64,000 bases of DNA from Anaerosoma tenue (GTDB lineage Bacteria; Actinomycetota; Coriobacteriia; Anaerosomatales; Anaerosomataceae), in the NCBI RefSeq assembly GCF_023161965.1, contig NZ_JALNTY010000002.1, positions 124,552 through 188,551 on the forward strand. Reading direction: 5' to 3'. Under the pieces are notes generated by a model. That model was not told the origin of the DNA and did no database searches. It saw nothing but the letters and a program-made list of their open reading frames with translations. Position 1 is the stretch's first letter. Each line of letters starts with the position of its first letter. Shown piece after piece: positions 8,843 to 17,859 of this stretch. A program made the position numbers and the translations under genes.

Positions 8843-9478
8843 ATGTCCGAGGCAGCATCCGCACTGAAAGCCGGGCTCGCCGAGTCGATCGGGGCACGTG
8901 ACCGCGCCGGAGCCGTCACCGCCGCTATCTCCGCGATCGCATCGGGCGAGTTGACCATCCCCGCCCTGTACGACACGCTCGCAGACCTCCTCACCGAGAT
9001 CGGCGATTCCTGGCAGGCCGGTGAGACGAGGGTGTGGGAAGAACACTACGCCACCGCGGTGGCGCGGACCATAGTCGAGGCGTGCCAGCCTTACGTGATC
9101 GAGCATGCTGCGCCGCCCATAGGGCGGACCGCCGTGTTCGCCACTCCGTCGGAGGAATACCACGACCTCGGGCTCCGGATGCTTGCGGACCGCTTCACTC
9201 TCGCCGGGTGGTCGGCGCACCTCCTCGGCGCGAACGTGCCGGCTCACGAACTGCTCTCCGCCGTCCGCGAACTGGCTGCCGACGCGGTGGTGCTCTCGGC
9301 ATACACGCACTACCATCGCGTCGCGCTGAAGGCGTACGTGGACGCCGTGCGTGCCGCGTTCCCCGACATGGACGTCTGGGTGGGTGGTGCAGCCTTCGCG
9401 TTCGAGCACGATGACTGGCCCGACGAGATGATGCTCGAGCCTCACGAAGTGCCCGAGCTCGCTGGCCGGGTGGTCTGA
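8843..9478 (+). CDS. Stand-alone cobalamin-binding (B12-binding) protein
   Basis: The 211-residue protein has a helical N-terminal cap (PALYDTLADLLTEIGDSWQAGETRVWEEHYAT), as in methionine synthase and photoreceptor B12 modules. A B12-binding Rossmann domain follows, with EYHDLGLRMLADRFTLAGW, a variant of the lower-ligand motif (E/D)xHxxG, then LGANVP and AYTHYHRVA. There is no DNA-binding or methyltransferase domain. The ATG follows AAGGAG. It ends 1 bp before the GTG of the FtsX-type permease, so it is probably translationally linked to the ABC exporter. It could be a corrinoid sensor, a small corrinoid carrier or a light-sensing module. Confidence 0.82.
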   Translation: MSEAASALKAGLAESIGARDRAGAVTAAISAIASGELTIPALYDTLADLLTEIGDSWQAGETRVWEEHYATAVARTIVEACQPYVIEHAAPPIGRTAVFATPSEEYHDLGLRMLADRFTLAGWSAHLLGANVPAHELLSAVRELAADAVVLSAYTHYHRVALKAYVDAVRAAFPDMDVWVGGAAFAFEHDDWPDEMMLEPHEVPELAGRVV

Positions 9479-9479
9479 C

Positions 9480-10596
9480 GTGCTGAGCCTCAGGATCGCA
9501 GCGCGCTTCCTCAAGAGCTCACCCGGGCAAAGCCTGCTCATCATGGCCGGGATCGCCGTGGGCATCGCCACGCAGATATTCGTGGGCTCGCTCATCACGA
9601 GCCTCCAGGCCGATCTCATCGATTCCGCAGTGGGCTCGAGCGCGCACATCACGCTGCTGCCCGGAGAGGGCGAGACGGTGGATCGCGCACTCGCGGCCGA
9701 CGCCTCCGCCTCCGAGGACCTCATCAGCACGGCCGTTCCCGTACGCACGCTCTCGGGCATCTTCGTGGACGGCGAGGACAGCGTTCCGCTATCCATCACC
9801 GGCGGCGACGCCGCCCGGCTCGACACCATCTACGGACTGTCGGACCGGATGGCGGCGGGCTCGTTCCGCCTCGGTGAAGGCGAGGCGGTCGTGGGCACGG
9901 TGTTCGCCGAGAAGTACGGCGTCGGGACGGGAGATGGGCTTGACGTCCTCTTGCCGAGCGGCTCGCCCGCGACCTTCGAGGTGAGCGGCGTCTTCGACCT
10001 CGGCCAGGCTACGGCGAACGAACGCGTGGCGTTCGTGGACGCCGCATCCGCGGCTGACGCGCTGGGACTGGCTGACGACGAGTACTCGGCGGTCCAGATC
10101 CAGCTGGACGACGTCTTCGCTTCGACGGACGTTGCCGCCCGCCTCTCGGAGAAGTACGACGTCGAGGCGGTGGATTGGCAGGCCGAGAATGAGCAGCTGC
10201 TCTCCGGTCTCGCCGCGCAGTCGGGCTCCTCGGCGATGATCCAGGCGTTCGTGCTCATCGCGGTGGCGCTGGGTATCGCCTCGACGCTCGCCATCAGCGC
10301 CGTCCAGAAGACGCGCCAGATCGGCATCCTGAAGGCCATCGGCATGGGCGACGGCGCCGCGGGTCGCATCTTCCTGTGGCAGGCGGCGCTCCTGGGCGTT
10401 GGCGGCACGCTGGGCGGTATCGCGCTCGGCTTCGGCCTCATCGCGCTCTTCGGCGTGGTGCCCGTGCCGTTCTCGATCAGCCCCGAGCCCACGTTCATCG
10501 CGCTTTCCGCGGCCATCGGCATCACCGTCGCGCTGCTCTCATCCGTGATCCCCGCACGATCCACGTCGCGACTCGACCCGATCGAGGTGATACAGA

Positions 10597-10604
<8 letters not shown>
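9480..10604 (+). CDS. ABC transporter permease, FtsX/LolE type
   Basis: A 374-residue membrane protein with the architecture of MacB/LolCE permeases: one N-terminal helix (SLLIMAGIAVGIATQIFVGSL), a large extracytoplasmic domain (about residues 45-250) and three C-terminal helices starting near FVLIAVALGIASTLAIS. The cytoplasmic loop has the family segment KTRQIGILKAIGMGDGAAGRIF. It starts with GTG directly after the B12-binding gene. The last 8 bases overlap the ATPase gene, so the pair forms one exporter. The substrate (lipid, lipoprotein, peptide or cofactor) cannot be told. Confidence 0.88.
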
Positions 10605-11295
<691 letters not shown>

Positions 11296-11302
11296 CCGTC
11301 TG

Positions 11303-11494
11303 CTACCGGTCCTTGCGCAAGTTGCTGAGTGCCGCCACAGCGATACCCAGACACATGCCGACGCCCATTCCGAGCACCAGCTCGCCGAGCGCTGTGCCGA
11401 TCGCCAGACCCACGAGCGCTCCGACGACGATCGCGGTGCCGATATCGATGCGGTTGCCGTTCTTGCCGGGATCATCCGGTGTTCGCTGCGCCAT
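11303..11494 (-). CDS. Small glycine-zipper membrane protein
   Basis: A 63-residue product: a short charged N-terminus (TPDDPGKNGNR) and then a long Gly/Ala-rich membrane stretch (IGTAIVVGALVGLAIGTALG, then ELVLGMGVGMCLGIAVAAL) ending in LRKDR. It resembles glycine-zipper membrane proteins of unknown role. The next gene upstream on the same strand is a likely paralogue, aligning LGELVLGMGVGMCLG with LGDLVMGMIAGAAVG. It sits 2 bp after that gene's end and 7 bp from the convergent ABC ATPase. Confidence 0.62.
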   Translation of the reverse strand: MAQRTPDDPGKNGNRIDIGTAIVVGALVGLAIGTALGELVLGMGVGMCLGIAVAALSNLRKDR

Positions 11495-11496
11495 CC

Positions 11497-11727
11497 TCAG
11501 CGCCTCCTTGCCGACTCGACGACAGCTCCAGCCACGGTGCCGACCGCCGCACCGGCGATCATGCCCATCACGAGGTCCCCAAGGAGGATCCCGAGGCCCA
11601 TGCCGAGCCCGGCGCCTATGCCGATGAGCGCGCCCATGCCGGGCGCCGCCTGGCGAGAAGCCACGCCGTGCTCGATGAGCGGGCGGCCGTCCTCGGCGCT
11701 GCCTGCGATGTCCAAGTAGTCGTTCAT
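11497..11727 (-). CDS. Small glycine-zipper membrane protein (paralogue)
   Basis: A 76-residue product starting MNDYLDIAGSAEDGRPLIEH, with an ATG preceded by AAGGAG. A Gly-rich hydrophobic region containing ALIGIGAGLGMGLGILLGDL follows, ending VVESARRR. An in-frame extension to 11802 exists but would run into the ABC ATPase gene. Order and spacing suggest it is co-transcribed after the ATPase at 11741-12436 and before its paralogue. Function is unknown. Confidence 0.65.
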   Translation of the reverse strand: MNDYLDIAGSAEDGRPLIEHGVASRQAAPGMGALIGIGAGLGMGLGILLGDLVMGMIAGAAVGTVAGAVVESARRR

Positions 11728-11740
11728 CCCCCGCTCCTTC

Positions 11741-12436
11741 CTAAGCTGCAGCCGTGACCTGTCCGTCCACGACACCGTCGCGCATACGTACCGTCCTGTC
11801 ACACGCCCTGGCGACCTCAGGGTTGTGCGTGACGATGACGAATGTCGTCTCCTTGTCGCGATTGACGTCGCGCATCAACGCGACGATGTCGTCCGAGGTC
11901 GCGGTGTCGAGGTCGCCTGTCGGTTCGTCGCCCATCACGATCGACGGACCGTTCACCAACGCCCGGGCGATGGCCACCCGCTGCTGCTGACCGCCCGAGA
12001 GCTCACTCGGCAGATGGCGCACGCGATCGCCGAGACCGACCTCCTCGAGCAGCGCGTGAGCGACCACCGATGCGCTTTTGCGCGACGCGCCGGCGTACTC
12101 CGCGGCAAGTGCGACGTTCTCAAGCGCGGACATGGTGGGAACCAGGTTGAAGCCCTGGAAGATGAAGCCCACCTCCCGCCCGCGAAGCCGTGCAAGTTCG
12201 CGGCCCCTCAACCCGTCGACCCGACGGCCCGAGAGCCATACCTCGCCCGCGTCGGGTGTGTCGAGACAGCCCGCGATATGCATCAGTGTTGACTTACCCG
12301 AACCCGACGGTCCCATGATGGCCACCATCTCGCCGGGCGCTACCTCGAGCGAGGCCCCGCGCAGGGCGTCCACGTAGTTCTGCTTGCCCAGACGGTAGCG
12401 CTTCGTCACACCGTCGATGCGTACGATCGGTTCCAT
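11741..12436 (-). CDS. ABC transporter ATP-binding protein (MacB/LolD type)
   Basis: A 231-residue ATPase with Walker A GPSGSGKST, signature LSGGQQQRVAIARAL, Walker B SIVMGDEPTGDLD and H-loop VTHNPE. Together with the FtsX-type permease upstream on the same strand it makes a MacAB-like exporter. A divergent TetR gene with an inverted-repeat operator between them suggests drug- or lipid-inducible control. No separate membrane-fusion (MacA) protein is visible next to it. Confidence 0.93.
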   Translation of the reverse strand: MEPIVRIDGVTKRYRLGKQNYVDALRGASLEVAPGEMVAIMGPSGSGKSTLMHIAGCLDTPDAGEVWLSGRRVDGLRGRELARLRGREVGFIFQGFNLVPTMSALENVALAAEYAGASRKSASVVAHALLEEVGLGDRVRHLPSELSGGQQQRVAIARALVNGPSIVMGDEPTGDLDTATSDDIVALMRDVNRDKETTFVIVTHNPEVARACDRTVRMRDGVVDGQVTAAA

Positions 12437-12511
12437 GTGCGTACTCCCTCCTCAGCGGCACCCCCGCGGCGCCGCGCGTCGTTTCCTGTCACCTGCGGCC
12501 CGTAGGGACCC

Positions 12512-13675
12512 TCATTCGTAGCGCAGGGCGCGCACCGGGTTCAGCCGGGCCGCGTACCACGCCGGGTACAGCCCCGAGACGATGCCGAGCACCAGCGCGA
12601 ATGCGACAGACCCTGCGGCGAGCCGGGGTGTCAGGAGGAACAGCTCGGTTGCGCTCTGCGCCCCCGCCTGATTGCCCGCCGCCCCCACGAGCGCCCCGAG
12701 GCCGAGACCGAGAAGACCTCCGATCACGCCCATCACGGCCGACTCGGCGATGAACTGGCGCATGATCGCGCCGTCGGTGGCGCCGATCGCCTTGCGGACA
12801 CCTATCTCACGTGTACGCTCGGCCACCGACATGGTCATGGTGTTGATCACGGACAGACCTCCCACCAGAAGCGACACGACGGCGATGGCGTAGATGATCT
12901 GGTTGAAAATCTTCAGCGGCTCCTTCACCGAGGTCTCGAAGCCGGCGGGACCCATGGCCGAGACATCATCGACCTTCTGCGAGATGACCGTGGCCATCTC
13001 GTCGGGATCCTGACCGTCCTCAAGGTAGACGGCGATCGACGTGATGAGCGTGTCACGATCGACCGTGTCCCGTATAGCGGCCGGAAGGTCGGCGACCAGG
13101 AGCTCCTGCGCGTCGGCAAGCGGGATCTGCACGGCCATGTCCGGCGCCGTGAGGGTCTTGCCGAGAATGCCCACCACCTCGAACTCGGTGCCGCGCACGT
13201 CGATCGTGCCACCCACCTCGGCGTCGAGATTGGATACCAGGTCGGCCCCGACGACCGCCACGCCGCGGTCGCCCCGTTCGAGCTCGCGGCCCTGCACTAC
13301 CTCCGACTCGAAGGACTCGTAGCCGTGCTCCCGGAAGTCGCTCGCCTGGATGTTGGCGGCCACGCCGATGCTCACAGCGGACGGCTCCGTTTCCAGGAGC
13401 ATCATCACGGACCCTGCCGCGCGGGCCACGCCGTCGATCCGCTCGATCTCGCCGATGAGGTCTGTGGAGATCGGCTCAGTGGAGAAGCCGGCCATGCCGC
13501 TCATGCCGCTCACGATCACCTTGTCGGCGTAGTAGTCAGCACCGCCGTCCACGAGAAGGCTGAGCTTCTCGGCTATCGACCCCATCACGACAAGGGCGAG
13601 CACCCCGATCGTGATGCCGAATATGGTGAGCAGCGCACGCGTCTTGCGCCTGAACACCGACCGTAGGACCCTCAT
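12512..13675 (-). CDS. ABC transporter permease, MacB/FtsX type
   Basis: The 387-residue permease has an N-terminal helix (RALLTIFGITIGVLALVVMG), a large MacB-type extracytoplasmic domain (about residues 40-270) and three C-terminal helices. The conserved cytoplasmic loop AERTREIGVRKAIGATDGAI and the end VSGLYPAWYAARLNPVRALRYE are family hallmarks. It is the first gene of a minus-strand operon with the ATPase at 11741, 75 bp apart. Its start lies 23 bp from an inverted repeat shared with the divergent TetR gene, so it is the likely regulated target. Confidence 0.92.
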   Translation of the reverse strand: MRVLRSVFRRKTRALLTIFGITIGVLALVVMGSIAEKLSLLVDGGADYYADKVIVSGMSGMAGFSTEPISTDLIGEIERIDGVARAAGSVMMLLETEPSAVSIGVAANIQASDFREHGYESFESEVVQGRELERGDRGVAVVGADLVSNLDAEVGGTIDVRGTEFEVVGILGKTLTAPDMAVQIPLADAQELLVADLPAAIRDTVDRDTLITSIAVYLEDGQDPDEMATVISQKVDDVSAMGPAGFETSVKEPLKIFNQIIYAIAVVSLLVGGLSVINTMTMSVAERTREIGVRKAIGATDGAIMRQFIAESAVMGVIGGLLGLGLGALVGAAGNQAGAQSATELFLLTPRLAAGSVAFALVLGIVSGLYPAWYAARLNPVRALRYE

Positions 13676-13698
13676 CGTTGCTCCTCGTGACGGACGTT

Positions 13699-13733
13699 TA
13701 ACTTAACGTCGTTTACTGACCGCTGTTAAGTTA
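13699..13733. promoter_or_regulatory. Inverted-repeat operator between ABC exporter and TetR genes
   Basis: TAACTTAAC at 13699-13707 is the exact reverse complement of GTTAAGTTA at 13725-13733, separated by 17 bp. The AT-rich pair lies in the divergent intergenic region and is well placed to control both directions. The repeat is seen directly; binding by the adjacent TetR protein is inferred. Confidence 0.6.
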
Positions 13734-13832
13734 TCGCCTGCGACAGCCTGTGTCAAGCACAGAGTGCAGCGATTCTTGACCATTTTGAAGAACATCGTTA
13801 ACCTTATGGCACCAGGAACGAGAGGAGTCACT

Positions 13833-14450
13833 ATGGCCGCACGCCCATCGAATCCCCGCATGGCGGCGGACATCATCGAGGCTGCAGCCTCCCTCGTGGA
13901 AGAGAACGGGCCCGAGGGGGTCACGATGCGCCTCGTGGCCGAGCGCATCGGATACAGCGCGACGACGATCTACCTGTACTTCAAGAACAAGGAGCAGTTG
14001 CTCGACGAGACCGTCAACAGGGCGTACGACTGGTTCGCGGACGCGCTCGAGCGGGCGCAGACAGCGGATACCGCTCCCGAGCGCATACGACAGGGCGCTC
14101 ACGCATACGTGGAGTGGGGCCTCACCAATCCGGGGATGTATCGCCTGATGTTCGAGTGGGGCTATCTGGGCGACATCTCCGACGAAGCGATCTTCGCGCG
14201 CCGGGCCAGCTGGCGGCGTACACGCAACGTGGTGGAACGCGGCGTGGAGGACGGCTGCTACCGATCCGATCTGGACAGCGCGCTTGCGGCCGACACCATC
14301 TGGGTGGGCGTGCACGGCCTGACCTCGCTCGCCATCTCTGGACGCATGTTCGGCAACCCGGGGGTAGCCGATCCCGTGGTGGTTGCCAGGCGGACCCATC
14401 AGCTTGCCGATGCGCTCGCTGACAGCTGGGAGGCCGCCTGGCGAGCCTGA
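13833..14450 (+). CDS. TetR/AcrR family transcriptional regulator
   Basis: A 205-residue repressor with an N-terminal helix-turn-helix domain (IIEAAASLVEENGPEGVTMRLVAERIGYSATTIYLYFKNKEQLL) and a C-terminal ligand domain with the WVGVHGLTSLAISG signature of the WHG-type TetR subfamily. The ATG at 13833 is chosen because AGAGGAG precedes it; an ATG 27 bp upstream is possible. It is divergent from the MacB-like exporter, with a strong inverted repeat between them, so it probably represses that exporter and itself. Confidence 0.9.
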   Translation: MAARPSNPRMAADIIEAAASLVEENGPEGVTMRLVAERIGYSATTIYLYFKNKEQLLDETVNRAYDWFADALERAQTADTAPERIRQGAHAYVEWGLTNPGMYRLMFEWGYLGDISDEAIFARRASWRRTRNVVERGVEDGCYRSDLDSALAADTIWVGVHGLTSLAISGRMFGNPGVADPVVVARRTHQLADALADSWEAAWRA

Positions 14451-14459
14451 GGGCCTGGC

Positions 14460-15410
14460 CTAGATGTCCAGATCCAGCTGCTGCTCGTGCTCGCCGGTCA
14501 CCGGCTTGACGAGCTCGGGGCCGAGGATGTCCGCGAGCTCCCGTGCGTTGCGAGGCGCATAGTCGTACTTGCAGTTGTTGAACATCACGTACGTGACATC
14601 GGTCTGCTCCGCGAGCTCCCGTACCCGTGGGACCCATTCCTCGAGCTCGTCTTGGCCGTACAGGTAGTCGAAGCGGTCCGCGGCGGACACATTCCTGGCG
14701 AAGTAGGTGTCACGGTTGCGGCCGTGCAGCCGTACGTACCCCACCCTCGACGTGGCCGCCACGAGCGGCGGCATCGTGGTGTGCGTGGGGAACTGCGGTG
14801 CGTCGACCCCCACGTAGGTGATGTCACGATCGCTGAGGAACCGCAGCGTGTCGCGCACCCGTTCGGGGGAGACCCAGGAGGGATGACGGAACTCCACGAG
14901 CATCCGCCGCTTGCCGAGCCGACCTCGTGCGTAGTCGATGTAGGCCAGGTTGTCCTCGAGGACCGCATCGTCGAGAGCGGTGAAGAACGGCGGGAACTGC
15001 ATGAGGACACCGCCAAGCTTGCCTTCGCGCTCAAGCGGCTCGATCGAATCGCAGAAGAGGTCGAACGCGAGATCCACCATCTCCTGGGAGGGACGCTTCA
15101 CGCGGCCGCGCTCGACCTCATGCGGGTACTCGCGAAGCTCGGGATGGAGCGCCCGCTCATCGACCGCGTGCTGGGTCATCATGCCGAACGCCTTCACGTG
15201 GAAGACGAAGCCCTCCGGCGTGCGCCGCGTCCAGTTCTCGACCACCCGTCGATCCGGGATTGCGTAGAAGGGAGCGTCGGCCTCCACGGTATCGAAGCGC
15301 TGTGCGTAGTGCCGCAGGCGCGCCGCAGGTGTCGACACGTCAGGCGGATACCACGCCTCGATCATGGTCCTGTCGGCCCACGAGCAGGTGCCCACATGCA
15401 CCCGTCCCAC
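14460..15410 (-). CDS. DUF72 domain-containing protein (YecE-like)
   Basis: The 316-residue protein shows the DUF72 TIM-barrel signatures: HVGTCSWADRTMIEAWYPPD at the start, LRHYAQRFDTVEADAPFYAIP, the central RMLVEFRHPSW and YVRLHGRN, and the late TYVMFNNCKYDYAPRNA. The family is widespread but its biochemical role is unsettled. The start is GTG with an AGGTGG leader. It is convergent with the TetR gene and lies downstream of the small cytochrome c gene. Confidence 0.85.
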   Translation of the reverse strand: MGRVHVGTCSWADRTMIEAWYPPDVSTPAARLRHYAQRFDTVEADAPFYAIPDRRVVENWTRRTPEGFVFHVKAFGMMTQHAVDERALHPELREYPHEVERGRVKRPSQEMVDLAFDLFCDSIEPLEREGKLGGVLMQFPPFFTALDDAVLEDNLAYIDYARGRLGKRRMLVEFRHPSWVSPERVRDTLRFLSDRDITYVGVDAPQFPTHTTMPPLVAATSRVGYVRLHGRNRDTYFARNVSAADRFDYLYGQDELEEWVPRVRELAEQTDVTYVMFNNCKYDYAPRNARELADILGPELVKPVTGEHEQQLDLDI

Positions 15411-15427
15411 GTCGAACCACCTTCCAC

Positions 15428-15724
15428 CTACCGCAGGGACAGGTACTCCGCAAGCGCCGCCGCCTCATCGTCGGTCAACTCGGCGCCGCGCATGATCATC
15501 TGGTCGATGACCGCAGCCCACCCGACCGCGTCGTACTGCTCGGCGAGCACCGTGTCGAGCGAGTGACATCCCACGCACTTCTCGTTCAGGATCGCCTCTC
15601 CGTCAAGCCCCGTCGCTTCCCCGGGTGTCGGCTCTGGCGCGGGGGCCGGTTCTTCGGCGCCGCATCCCCCCAGAAGCAGCAGGGTTGCGGCCAACATCAC
15701 CGTGATGAGAGTGCGCGTCGACAT
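15428..15724 (-). CDS. Small mono-heme c-type cytochrome lipoprotein
   Basis: A 98-residue protein with a lipoprotein signal peptide (hydrophobic run ending LLLGGC), a Pro/Glu linker (EEPAPAPEPTPGE) and one CVGCH heme-attachment site in the context ILNEKCVGCHSLD. A Met in QMIMRGAEL could be the distal ligand. It would be anchored outside the membrane and shuttle electrons. The ATG follows AGGAGGATGATGT. No obvious partner enzyme is adjacent. The multiheme cytochrome at 20.2 kb is the nearest redox gene. Confidence 0.85.
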   Translation of the reverse strand: MSTRTLITVMLAATLLLLGGCGAEEPAPAPEPTPGEATGLDGEAILNEKCVGCHSLDTVLAEQYDAVGWAAVIDQMIMRGAELTDDEAAALAEYLSLR

Positions 15725-15779
15725 ACATCATCCTCCTGCCGGTCTTCTGCAGTCAGCATACTTTGCGATATGACACCGA

Positions 15780-16673
15780 TTAGATACCCGTGCCGGTACC
15801 TGCGGACACACGCGCAGCGTCGGCCTCGAGCAGCGGTGTGTAGTCACGCACGTAATCATCGAACGTGAGCGGCACCGGGGGTGCGTGATAGTCCCAATCG
15901 AACGTCTCCACAACAAGGTCGGCGAAGTTCGCGCGCACGAAGCGCTCGGTGGTCGCGTAGTCGAGCAGCGGGTCGAATCGCGACATGCCGAAGAAGCACG
16001 GCTGCCGGTAGGGTCCGGCCAGGTCCTCCTCGGTCACCGTGAGGATCTCGCGCACCTGTGCGGCCAGCACCCAGATCGTCGACTCCGAGTACGACATGAG
16101 GCGGGCGCGCAAGTCTGTGGGCGATTCGAAGCCACCCACATCCTGCATGAACCACGCAAACAGCCGGACCGCCCGCTCGCTCGCGAAGAGGCGCGCCAGC
16201 GTGTGCCGCGGCAGTCGTCGCTCCAGCACCGCCGTGACGGTGGACACGAGTGCGCGGTCGAGCGAGGGTCGTGTGAGGGCCCGGTTGCTCACGCACGGCG
16301 AGAGAAGCCCGACCTTCGTCACACGGTCGCCGTGCGCCTGCAGCGCCCGCAGCGCGAGGATGCCGCCGAATGAGAAGCCGAGAAGGGCGAACCGATCCGC
16401 GCCAACGTGGTCCGCGAGCTGGCCGATGACGTCGGCCAGGCGGGCGCTGGAGAAGCCGTCCTGGAGGGGCGCACTCCCGCCGTGGCCCGGCATCTCGAAG
16501 AAGTACGTGCGATAGCGTTGAGCCACGAACTGGATCATCGGCGTCCAGTCCTCGATGAGGCTGATGGTGGCGGGCACGATGATGAGCGGTGGCCCATCGC
16601 CGCACTCCGCGTACCGCAGACTGGTCGACGCCAGCTCGGCCTGGTGGATGGTGACGGGCAACGGTTCGGTCAA
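15780..16673 (-). CDS. Alpha/beta hydrolase
   Basis: A 297-residue alpha/beta hydrolase with the oxyanion region IIVPATISLIEDW, the PGHGGS turn and the nucleophile elbow LLGFSFGG, whose Ser is the likely nucleophile. The C-terminal cap has the likely catalytic acid and His in FDWDYHAPP. The start codon appears to be TTG with AGGACC nearby, which is weak evidence. Substrate unknown. Homologues include esterases, lactonases and acyl-transfer enzymes. Confidence 0.82.
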   Translation of the reverse strand: MTEPLPVTIHQAELASTSLRYAECGDGPPLIIVPATISLIEDWTPMIQFVAQRYRTYFFEMPGHGGSAPLQDGFSSARLADVIGQLADHVGADRFALLGFSFGGILALRALQAHGDRVTKVGLLSPCVSNRALTRPSLDRALVSTVTAVLERRLPRHTLARLFASERAVRLFAWFMQDVGGFESPTDLRARLMSYSESTIWVLAAQVREILTVTEEDLAGPYRQPCFFGMSRFDPLLDYATTERFVRANFADLVVETFDWDYHAPPVPLTFDDYVRDYTPLLEADAARVSAGTGTGI

Positions 16674-16788
16674 GAAGGTCCTGCTCTCAAGGGTTCGGGC
16701 GAACGGTTGAGGGTATCATGTCCCCAACACCCCTGTCGTTCAAGGAGTCGAGATCCCAGCCAGCCAGGAGTCCACACGGTCAGTCGTC

Positions 16789-17499
16789 ATGGCGGAGACG
16801 CACGCAGTCCTCGATGCCTTGCGTGCGCCGCTCGATGCCGGACTCGAGCTTGACAACACTCCCGGCGCTTTCCTCGCCTCCATCTTCCTGGTGCGATGCG
16901 CGCGCAACCTGGCCGCCGTGCTGCTCCTGTGCGAGACGGGCTGGGCCCCCGAGGCCCAGACGCTGCTGCGGGCCATGGTGGAGGACATGGTCACGTTGTC
17001 GTACATCTCCACCGACCCCGAGCAGCTCCCCCTCAAGTGGTTGCGCTTCGAGAACCGTCGGCTGCCCGACGCCGAGCAACTCCTCGCCGCGTTCTCGGGA
17101 CAGAAGATGCCCGAGCGCGAGGACCAACCCAAGTACGAACGCTGGACACGCCTGAGCTTCAACGGGATGGCCAAGCGCGCGGAGAAGGTCGTGCCGGGGA
17201 TCCTTGAGTACCTCAGGTACGTCTATCCGATCCTCTCCGACCGCGCCCACGGCAACACCTCCGCGAGCAGCATGTACATGCGCGTGTATCCTGATGGGAC
17301 CGTTGAGCCGCTGTACCTGCCATCTGGCGCCCAGTCGGAGATCACGCTCTGCAACGCCGTCACGGTCACGTACACCACGGCGGAGCGCGTGAGGGCGCTT
17401 GGCGTGACCGTCGATCTTGGCCCGATCGAGCTCGCAGAGCAGCGGATCTACGACGCGTGCGGTCTCCCGCTCGAACTGCCGGAGGAGTTGGCGGACTAG
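16789..17499 (+). CDS. Hypothetical helical protein (DUF5677-like)
   Basis: A 236-residue, mostly alpha-helical soluble protein. The pattern RCARNLAAVLLLCETGWAPEAQTLLRAMVEDMVTLSYI, followed later by YPILSDRAHGN, resembles DUF5677-type proteins, which are predicted four-helix proteins without an assigned role. The ATG lacks a close ribosome binding site; AGGAG lies about 19 nt upstream, so the true start may differ. It stands alone between divergent and parallel neighbours. Confidence 0.68.
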   Translation: MAETHAVLDALRAPLDAGLELDNTPGAFLASIFLVRCARNLAAVLLLCETGWAPEAQTLLRAMVEDMVTLSYISTDPEQLPLKWLRFENRRLPDAEQLLAAFSGQKMPEREDQPKYERWTRLSFNGMAKRAEKVVPGILEYLRYVYPILSDRAHGNTSASSMYMRVYPDGTVEPLYLPSGAQSEITLCNAVTVTYTTAERVRALGVTVDLGPIELAEQRIYDACGLPLELPEELAD

Positions 17500-17554
17500 G
17501 CGCACGGGGCAGATCCGGGTGACTGCCGACCCCTCATGTAGTATGCTTCGCCTG

Positions 17555-17776
17555 ATGGGCCACTACATGATGCGACATGCCCGTCCGACCCGCCGGCAGT
17601 GCGGAACCGCCACCGGCACGGTACCTTTCTCCCCCTTGTGGAAACCGGATCGTCTGCTGCTGCGCGTCCGGAGACACGGCATCGTCACGCTCGAGCAGCC
17701 GACCGTGTGCCACGTCTCTCTGCGTTTGCGTGGCGTCAAGCGGATCTTCAGGAACGGCCAGTACATCCGACTGTGA
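17555..17776 (+). CDS. Possible small basic protein; otherwise an empty 360-bp gap
   Basis: The gap from 17500 to 17859 contains one weak candidate: a 73-residue frame starting MGHYMMRHARPTRRQ. The second half (LLLRVRRHGIVTLEQPTVCHVSLRLRGVKRIF) has alternating hydrophobic and basic residues typical of beta strands. No recognisable family and no clear ribosome binding site. It could equally be non-coding leader DNA of the cation transporter gene. Confidence 0.25.
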   Translation: MGHYMMRHARPTRRQCGTATGTVPFSPLWKPDRLLLRVRRHGIVTLEQPTVCHVSLRLRGVKRIFRNGQYIRL

Positions 17777-17859
17777 CGGGCACCTCGACGCGGTATCATC
17801 ATCGGCATCACTCATGCCCGAGCGGTGTCGAACATACGCGATCGTAAGGAGAGCCATCG

